A stretch of DNA of 10,327 nucleotides from Oscillospiraceae bacterium (GTDB lineage: Bacteria; Bacillota; Clostridia; Oscillospirales; Acutalibacteraceae), in NCBI GenBank assembly GCA_019422905.1, contig JAHZCM010000031.1:9109-19435 (forward strand), given 5' to 3'. The position numbers were made by a program, and so were the translations under genes. Below, piece after piece: positions 6,526 through 10,327 of this stretch. The notes below the pieces were generated by a model. It saw only the letters and a program-made list of their open reading frames with translations. It had not been told where the DNA came from and did no database searches. Position 1 is the stretch's first letter. The number at the start of each line of letters is the position of its first letter.

Positions 6526-6557
6526 CCAAATCAGGAAGGGTCTGGTACCGACGGGTT
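6513..6557 (-). terminator. Intrinsic-terminator-like hairpin after the 126-aa membrane protein
   Basis: On the minus strand AACCCGTCGG (6557-6548) pairs with CCGGCGGGTT (6522-6513) over 10 bp with one G-U pair; ACCA/TGGT can extend the stem inside a long loop. It is followed by GCTTTTGTGT, a short U-run, so termination may be partial and allow some read-through to the YhhN gene. Confidence 0.5.
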
Positions 6558-6575
6558 TCGTCATACGCCAAATTA

Positions 6576-6956
6576 TTATCTGAGCAAGCCAACGGCCCAC
6601 GCCAAAGCGATTACGGCCAGCACGATAATCTGCACAACCAGCAGGGCGCGCGCAACCGTGCGCTTATTGATGCCGGATGCAGGCGAAAAGCTCCAAACCG
6701 CAGCCATCACAAGGCCGACTACAGGAATCAACTGCACCAGAAGCATCAACACACATTCGGAAACGGAAAGCGCCAGCGTATCCTCCGGAAGATATTTCAC
6801 ATCGCTGGAACGGCTTCCGGCAACCGGCGACGCTTCATACACGACCGGCGACGCACCCTGCGAATATACGCTGCCGCAGGAGCTCCCCGTCTCGGCTTCC
6901 GCCTTCTCCGGATCTCTGGGCTGCACAATTTTTTCAAAAGATTCATTCAGCATCAT
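6576..6956 (-). CDS. Small two-helix membrane protein with low-complexity N-terminus
   Basis: A 126-aa protein of unknown function. Residues 1-55 are polar, Ser/Glu/Pro-rich and probably disordered (QPRDPEKAEAETGSSCGSVY, then SPVVYEASPVAG). Residues 62-87 (ALSVSECVLMLLVQLIPVVGLVMAAVW) and 100-125 form two membrane helices joined by the basic turn SPASGINKRTVAR. The pattern 'S-V-x-E-x(5)-L-L-x-I-P-x-V' followed by 'K-x-x-A-R-A' is one I know from small clostridial membrane proteins with no assigned role. The start at 6956 has AGGAGG 9 nt upstream; the frame stays open to 7064 but lacks an SD there. It is transcribed divergently from the exporter operon and shares its control region, so common regulation is possible. 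A terminator-like hairpin follows. Confidence 0.75.
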   Translation of the reverse strand: MMLNESFEKIVQPRDPEKAEAETGSSCGSVYSQGASPVVYEASPVAGSRSSDVKYLPEDTLALSVSECVLMLLVQLIPVVGLVMAAVWSFSPASGINKRTVARALLVVQIIVLAVIALAWAVGLLR

Positions 6957-7035
6957 ACACACGTACCTCCTGTACATCTGAACGCTTAAAATTGTATTTG
7001 ACTCTCGGACACACATGCCCGTTCTTTTCATGACT

Positions 7036-7064
7036 ATATTATCATCTTTGACTAAAAAAATCAA
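7036..7064 (-). promoter_or_regulatory. Promoter for the 126-aa membrane protein
   Basis: On the minus strand TTGATT (7064-7059) and TAATAT (7041-7036) are separated by 17 bp, with TGA before the -10 (extended). The predicted start near 7029 gives a 5' UTR of about 72 nt to the ATG at 6956. An in-frame ATG at 7031 falls almost on the predicted start but has no SD. Confidence 0.55.
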
Positions 7065-7138
7065 CTATTATTTTGAAATTCATTAAGTTTATTCGCACAT
7101 TTATGCTTTACAGGGATAAATTGTATTTTATAGATAAC

Positions 7139-7163
7139 TATTGTCTTTGTACCAAGGACAATA
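7139..7163. promoter_or_regulatory. 25-bp palindrome, candidate operator in the divergent control region
   Basis: Two 11-bp arms, TATTGTCTTTG (7139-7149) and CAAGGACAATA (7153-7163), flank TAC. Ten of eleven positions are complementary (only T7146/G7156 fails). It ends 7 bp before the -35 of the exporter promoter, and a weaker plus-strand pair, TTTACA (7107-7112) with TATAGA (7129-7134), would start transcription inside it. There is no U-run, so it is not a terminator. The size and symmetry fit a dimeric repressor or activator site, but no regulator gene is in the window and I do not recognise the sequence. Confidence 0.6.
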
Positions 7164-7170
7164 TTGCAGC

Positions 7171-7199
7171 TTGCAGATTCGCCGCTTTCATGATATACT
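7171..7199 (+). promoter_or_regulatory. Promoter of the MFS exporter/nucleoside phosphorylase operon
   Basis: TTGCAG (7171-7176), a 17-bp spacer ending in TGA, then TATACT (7194-7199): both hexamers are good and the -10 is extended. The predicted start near 7206 gives an unusually long leader of about 200 nt before the exporter ATG. Confidence 0.75.
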
Positions 7200-7205
7200 G
7201 AAATC

Positions 7206-7407
7206 GTCTCAATTTATAAGGAAGGAAGCGGAAAAAATGCATCTTTGCCTTGTCAAAGCTCCATGCAGAGTCTGATCCCGGACGGGATTGCATGGAGTAA
7301 AAACCGTCCGCAGGCTTTGCACCTTTGAACCCGAACATCATCAGGCTGCATTCCTTACGGTATACGCCGTAGGCGTGCGGCACCATCTGAAAAGGAGCAA
7401 AGTCAAC
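7206..7407 (+). promoter_or_regulatory. Structured mRNA leader, candidate translational attenuator of the MFS exporter
   Basis: Helices visible in the leader: (a) CTTTG 7243-7247 with CAAAG 7254-7258; (b) CTCCATGCA 7259-7267 with TGCATGGAG 7289-7297, nine perfect pairs, continued by ATCCC 7275-7279 with GGGAT 7284-7288, leaving a 7-nt bulge next to the leader stop codon; (c) CGGACGG 7279-7285 with CCGTCCG 7304-7310, mutually exclusive with b; (d) CTTTGCACCTTT 7315-7326 with AAAGGAGCAAAG 7391-7402, eleven pairs and one A-A mismatch, which buries the exporter SD; (e) CAAAGC 7254-7259 with GCTTTG 7314-7319, which would compete with a and d. A further hairpin, TACGG/CCGTA (7356-7371), lies in the loop of d. 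No hairpin is followed by a U-run, so control would act on translation, not termination. A 12-codon ORF overlaps helices a and b. The functional reading is an inference. Confidence 0.6.
7237..7275 (+). CDS. Putative 12-residue leader peptide upstream of the MFS exporter
   Basis: The ORF reads MHLCLVKAPCRV and ends in TGA at 7273-7275. It is preceded by a good SD (AGGAAGGAAG, 7219-7228) about 8 nt before the ATG, on an mRNA predicted to start near 7206. Codons 3-8 build the first small hairpin and codons 8-11 form the 5' arm of the main nine-pair helix, so a ribosome on this ORF would disturb both. This is the arrangement of leader peptides of inducible resistance genes (erm, cat and some efflux genes). 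The peptide has no clear R/K-x-R/K macrolide stalling motif; the nearest basic residues are K7 and R11, and its two cysteines (C4, C10) are unusual. There is no evidence yet that it is translated. Confidence 0.5.
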   Translation: MHLCLVKAPCRV

Positions 7408-8715
7408 ATGAAAAACTTAAAAAACAAAGCACAGGATTTCAAATCTTTTCATCCGTTTCTGCTTCTGTGGTCCACACAGTCCCTCTCCGCGCTCGGCAGC
7501 GGGATGACCAGCTTCGCGCTCGTCATCTGGGCATATGAGCAGAGCGGCTCCGCCCTGAGCACTTCGCTGCTCTCGATCGCCTCCTATGCGCCGTATGTGC
7601 TGCTCAGTATTTTTGCCGGCGCCCTGAGCGACCGCTGGAATAAGAAAGCCACGATGCTCATCTGCGACACGCTCGCGGCATGTACGACCGCCGCCGTGCT
7701 GATCCTGCTGCTCACCGGCCATCTCGCGGTCTGGCATCTCTACCTGCTCAACGCCTTAAACGGGCTGATGAATACCGTACAGAGCCCCGCCTCCGAGGTC
7801 GCCTCCACGCTGCTGATCCCGCAGGAGCACTTGCAGCGCGCCAGCGGCTTGCGGTCATTCTCTAATTCGCTGAATTCGGTCCTGACGCCGGTCATCGCGA
7901 CGGCGCTGCTGGCATTTGCCGGTATTTACGTCGTCCTGCTCGTCGATCTTCTGACCTTCGCGGCGGCATTTTGCACGCTGCTGCTGGGTATCCGCATCCC
8001 GGAAAGCGCCGCAGCCGATGAGCACAGCGAGCCGGTGCTTATTTCGGCGAAGAACGGGCTGCGCTATCTCTCCGAAAACCGCGGTATTTTGGACCTGATC
8101 CTCTTTCTTGCCGCGATCAACTTCACCGCCTCAATCTATAATGCGGCGCTGCCCGCAATGGTGCTCTCCCATCCGGACGGCGGCGAGACGGCGCTCGGCG
8201 CGATCAACACCTGCGCCGGACTTGCGATGCTCGCCGGCAGCCTGGTCGTTTCCCTGCTGCCCGCGCCGAAAAGCCGCGTGCGCGTCATCTGCAACACGCT
8301 GCTGCTCTCGATGAGCACAGAAAACTTTTTCCTCGCGCTCGGGCACAGCGTGCCGGTCTGGTGCATCGGCGCGGTGCTAGGCTGGATCACGATCCCGCTG
8401 ATGAACGCCAACATGGATGTGCTGTTCCGCACGCATATTCCGGTTGAAATGCAGGGCCGTGTTTATGCGGCGCGCAATACGCTGCAATTCTTTACGATTC
8501 CGCTCGGCTATCTCGCAGGCGGCTTTTTGGTGGATTATGTCTTTGAGCCGCTGATGGCTTCGCAGCCTTCCGGCAGTCTTCTCACCGCGCTGTTCGGTGT
8601 GGAAAAGGGCTCCGGTGCGGCATTTCTCTTCCTCATCATCGGCTTTGTCGGCGTGCTGACCTGCCTGATCTTCCGCCGCGACCGGCATATTTTCGACCTG
8701 GAAACAACAGAATAA
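7408..8715 (+). CDS. MFS drug-efflux-type transporter (DHA3/Mef-like)
   Basis: A 435-aa integral membrane protein with about twelve hydrophobic segments, the normal size for the major facilitator superfamily. The loop 2-3 motif is present (GALSDRWNKKATM, 71-83), and the start KSFHPFLLLWSTQSLSALGSGMTSFALVIWAYEQSGSA plus the late EMQGRVYAARNTLQFFTIPLGYLAGGFLVD (347-376) match the proton-driven exporters related to macrolide efflux Mef proteins as I remember them. The substrate is not known. The start at 7408 has AAAAGGAG 10 nt upstream; an in-frame TTG at 7288 lacks an SD and lies in the leader structure. That SD is predicted to be hidden in a helix, so translation is probably inducible. The nucleoside phosphorylase gene follows after 24 bp. 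Confidence 0.9.
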   Translation: MKNLKNKAQDFKSFHPFLLLWSTQSLSALGSGMTSFALVIWAYEQSGSALSTSLLSIASYAPYVLLSIFAGALSDRWNKKATMLICDTLAACTTAAVLILLLTGHLAVWHLYLLNALNGLMNTVQSPASEVASTLLIPQEHLQRASGLRSFSNSLNSVLTPVIATALLAFAGIYVVLLVDLLTFAAAFCTLLLGIRIPESAAADEHSEPVLISAKNGLRYLSENRGILDLILFLAAINFTASIYNAALPAMVLSHPDGGETALGAINTCAGLAMLAGSLVVSLLPAPKSRVRVICNTLLLSMSTENFFLALGHSVPVWCIGAVLGWITIPLMNANMDVLFRTHIPVEMQGRVYAARNTLQFFTIPLGYLAGGFLVDYVFEPLMASQPSGSLLTALFGVEKGSGAAFLFLIIGFVGVLTCLIFRRDRHIFDLETTE

Positions 8716-8739
8716 GCTGCTTGCACACAGGAGGTTTTT

Positions 8740-9525
8740 GTGAACTGGTTCAACCCAAACGACACGACGCGCCCTGTTTTCACAGCGGAAGAGCATATCC
8801 GCGGCAAAAATCTTGCAGGCATCTGGGATGCTCTGCCCGGCCGCGCAGTTGTCTTTTTTCTCGGAAAGGGATTCCCCGTTTTAGAGGAAAACTTTCCGAC
8901 GCAGGTGCTTTTGGAAAGCCTGCCCGGCTTCATTACGGACTCCCGCGTACTGCGCGTGGCGGGACACGAGGACGTCTGCTTCGTTCACGGCGGTTACGGT
9001 GCGCCGCAAGCGGTCTGTACGGCGGAAACGCTCATCGCGCTCGGCGTCAAGGAGTTTCTGCTGATCGGCCTGTGCGGCGCTTTCGGGGAAAATCTCGCCG
9101 TCGGCGACGTACTGCTGCCGCCGGAAATCCTGAGCGAGGAGGGCGCTTCCCGCCACTATTTTGAGAACCCCGAGTTCTTCACGGTGGAAAGCCCGTTCCC
9201 GATTGAAGCGCTGGAGGCGCATCTGCACGCGCAGCAGTTCGATGTGCGGCGGGAAAAGACCGTCACTACGGACGCGGTTTACCGGCAGACCTTCTTCAAG
9301 GAAGCGCTGTGGCGCGAAAAGGGCTGCGTCGCCGTGGACATGGAAGCCTCTGCTTTTGTGAATATCTGCCGCTATTACGGAAGAAAATGCGCGGTGGCCT
9401 TGATGGTCTCCGACCGTCATCCGCTCTATGAGGGCGCGCCGCCGTGGAAATGGGGAAACGCGGATTTTGCAGGGCTGCAGCGCCGCTTTATCACGTCGTG
9501 CATCTCCTTCGCACTCGAAAACTAA
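8740..9525 (+). CDS. Nucleoside phosphorylase-family protein (PNP/UDP phosphorylase superfamily)
   Basis: A 261-aa protein of the PNP_UDP_1 fold, close to the usual 230-260 aa of uridine/purine phosphorylases. Visible marks: HGGYGAPQAVCTAETLIALG (83-102) and LIGLCGAFGENLAVGDVLLP (108-127), the phosphate and base-proximal segments; VDMEASAF (199-206) with ribose-binding M201 and E202; and VSDRHPLYEG (223-232) with D225 at the usual base-contact place. Such enzymes split nucleosides with phosphate to ribose-1-phosphate and free base; base preference cannot be read here, and it could be a hydrolase or act on a modified nucleoside. The start is GTG at 8740 with GGAGG five bases upstream. It follows the exporter by 24 bp, so both share the attenuator-controlled message. 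A bidirectional terminator follows. It is a distant paralogue of mtnN in the same window. Confidence 0.85.
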   Translation: MNWFNPNDTTRPVFTAEEHIRGKNLAGIWDALPGRAVVFFLGKGFPVLEENFPTQVLLESLPGFITDSRVLRVAGHEDVCFVHGGYGAPQAVCTAETLIALGVKEFLLIGLCGAFGENLAVGDVLLPPEILSEEGASRHYFENPEFFTVESPFPIEALEAHLHAQQFDVRREKTVTTDAVYRQTFFKEALWREKGCVAVDMEASAFVNICRYYGRKCAVALMVSDRHPLYEGAPPWKWGNADFAGLQRRFITSCISFALEN

Positions 9526-9538
9526 AAGGCCATGTGTC

Positions 9539-9590
9539 AAAAACGCCGCCTGTGCTCCGAACCGGACCGCAGGCGGCGCCTTATTTATAT
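9539..9590. terminator. Bidirectional intrinsic terminator between convergent genes
   Basis: CGCCGCCTG (9544-9552) pairs perfectly with CAGGCGGCG (9570-9578), and TCCG/CGGA forms an inner stem. On the plus strand a U-rich tail (CCTTATTTATAT) follows; on the minus strand TTTTTG follows. It should end both the exporter/phosphorylase message and the methyltransferase message. The methyltransferase stop codon (9587-9585) lies just inside the plus-strand tail. Confidence 0.85.
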
Positions 9591-10232
9591 GATTTTCTCG
9601 GCGATCATCGTATCCATACAGTGCTGGTGCGGAACGCCGCCGCTGTTGCAGTCGAAAACGGTTTCCTCGCACTTGTGCAGCAGCCAGTCATGATAGGCGG
9701 CGAACAGCTCGCCGGAACGCCACCGATATCCGCCCTTGCTCTTCGCGCGCTCAATAAACGGCTTGTTCACAAACAGCTCGACCCCCTGGATGCCGTTCGG
9801 CGCGGTGTGCGCCTTGATGTGCTCGACAAAATCCGTTCGGAACGCGGGCGGAAGGTAGTCCAACACGCCACTGCTGTAAATGATGTCGTATTCACCCTCG
9901 AGTTTGTAATCGAGCATATTTGCCCTGAAAAAGCGAACCTCAGCGCCGCAGCTTTGCGCCAGCGCCCTTGCCTTCTCGATTCCGGCTTCGGCGGCGTCAA
10001 ACGCGGTGACCTGATAGCCGTTTCGCGCGAAGAAAACCGCGTCCTTTCCCTCTCCGCAGCCGATATCCAGCACCCGGTAGGGCCTGACCGGCTGGCGGAG
10101 CTTCATGACCTCATAGCAGAGCCAATTGGGATTCAGCCCCCAGTAAAAGCCCTCGTTTTCGTACAGCGTATCATACTTTGTCACACGCGGCGCCGTGTAG
10201 CCGAGCAGCGCGTCCACCGTCGTTTTCAACAC
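9585..10232 (-). CDS. Class I SAM-dependent methyltransferase (body of an HTH-methyltransferase, 5' end disrupted)
   Basis: The readable part from GTG 10232 is 215 aa. The Rossmann-type SAM site is clear: VLDIGCGEGKDAVFFARNG (motif I, residues 54-72), the acidic end of strand 2 (TAFDAAE, 76-82), FRANMLDY (103-110), and YDIIYSSGVLDYLP (115-128, motif IV region). The sequence NPNWLCYEVMKLRQPVRPYRVLD before motif I recalls TehB-like methyltransferases, so a small-molecule or metalloid substrate is plausible but unproven. The frame stays open to 10289, and the residues upstream (WETGTAYPDITLLPELASVLKTTVDALLGY) are the second half of a Cro/C1-type HTH, so the intact protein would be an HTH fused to a methyltransferase. 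The start used here is a fallback: GTG with GGAG 9 nt upstream, possibly chance. Whether the truncated gene still works is uncertain. Confidence 0.75.
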   Translation of the reverse strand: MLKTTVDALLGYTAPRVTKYDTLYENEGFYWGLNPNWLCYEVMKLRQPVRPYRVLDIGCGEGKDAVFFARNGYQVTAFDAAEAGIEKARALAQSCGAEVRFFRANMLDYKLEGEYDIIYSSGVLDYLPPAFRTDFVEHIKAHTAPNGIQGVELFVNKPFIERAKSKGGYRWRSGELFAAYHDWLLHKCEETVFDCNSGGVPHQHCMDTMIAEKII

Positions 10233-10289
10233 CGAGGCAAGCTCCGGCAGAAGCGTGATGTCCGGATAGGCCGTCCCGGTTTCCCAAAG
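10233..10289 (-). pseudogene. Remnant of an N-terminal Cro/C1 (XRE) HTH domain, cut at an in-frame stop
   Basis: In frame with the methyltransferase, upstream of its possible GTG start, the DNA reads LWETGTAYPDITLLPELAS and continues as VLKTTVDALLGY. This is the end of the recognition helix and helices 4-5 of a Cro/C1 HTH, where 'KWE-G-x-x-P-D-x-x-L-L-x-L-A' and 'V-x-x-D-x-L-L-G' are the usual pattern. Just before it stands TAA (10292-10290) instead of the first 30-odd residues. No other frame upstream within the window carries the missing half. Confidence 0.7.
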
Positions 10290-10327
10290 TTAAGGATATG
10301 GATACAGGTTAATCAATTTTGCCGATA
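10290..10327. other. AT-rich foreign-looking segment at the window end, breakpoint in the HTH gene
   Basis: From about 10290 the base composition drops to 12 G/C of 38 (32%), against GC-rich DNA on the other side, and the HTH reading frame ends abruptly. The segment has no recognisable repeat or gene in 38 bp. It may be the edge of an inserted element, an inversion or deletion junction, or an assembly chimera. Confidence 0.4.

Noticed and set aside
7256..7310. The leader hairpin as an intrinsic terminator (transcriptional attenuation)
   Set aside because: No run of four or more U follows any stem in the leader; the bases after the main stem are TAAAAACC, so translational control is the better reading.
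7138..7386. An 82-codon minus-strand frame opposite the exporter leader
   Set aside because: It would span the exporter promoter and the palindrome and has no recognisable domain. The leader helices and plus-strand SD explain the sequence better, though the frame is not absurd in composition.
7288..7407. A longer N-terminus for the MFS exporter starting at TTG 7288
   Set aside because: There is no SD before 7288, the extra 40 residues are polar and unlike any exporter, and AAAAGGAG before 7408 gives the normal start.
2127..9525. mtnN and the phosphorylase-family gene as a recent duplication
   Set aside because: They share the superfamily fold but differ in motifs, lengths and start regions, so they are ancient paralogues, not a recent copy.

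Overview
The window looks like a chromosomal stretch from a gut-type Clostridia/Oscillospirales bacterium (Bacillota). Reasons: fairly GC-rich coding DNA, AGGAGG-type Shine-Dalgarno (SD) sites before nearly every gene, sigma-A-like promoters, short AT-rich intergenic gaps, and families common in that group (YcxB-like, YhfC-like, YhhN, GH27, DHA3-type MFS). The assignment is an inference from gene style; there is no rRNA or other marker. I see no tRNA, rRNA, CRISPR array, insertion sequence or phage gene.

Layout. (1) About 2876 to 1, minus strand: a tight five-gene run in the order mtnN (MTA/SAH nucleosidase), GH27 alpha-galactosidase, 67-aa zinc-ribbon protein, cyclase-family hydrolase, and the start of a YhfC-like membrane protein that runs off the window. 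Gaps are 21, -1, 17 and 6 bp. (2) 4295-2943, minus: an exported or membrane-anchored 450-aa protein with a C-terminal YcxB-like region, divergent from (3) a short-chain dehydrogenase plus GNAT acetyltransferase operon at 4515-5869 with a near-consensus promoter. (4) 6956-5821, minus: a 126-aa two-helix membrane protein, an intrinsic-terminator-like hairpin, and a YhhN-family membrane protein whose 3' end overlaps the GNAT gene antisense. (5) 7030-7407: an AT-rich divergent control region. It holds two outward promoters, a 25-bp palindrome and, on the plus strand, a roughly 200-nt leader with a 12-codon ORF and a helix that buries the SD of the next gene. (6) 7408-9525, plus: an MFS exporter and a nucleoside-phosphorylase-family protein, ended by a bidirectional terminator. 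(7) 10289-9585, minus: a SAM methyltransferase preceded by the back half of a Cro/C1-type HTH. The front half is replaced by AT-rich sequence with an in-frame stop.

The most interesting element is the leader of the MFS/phosphorylase operon. It has the parts expected of translational attenuation by a leader peptide, as known for inducible antibiotic-resistance genes, and it sits behind a palindromic operator candidate. The pairing of an exporter with a nucleoside-acting enzyme suggests, without proving, a response to a small translation-targeting or nucleoside-like compound.
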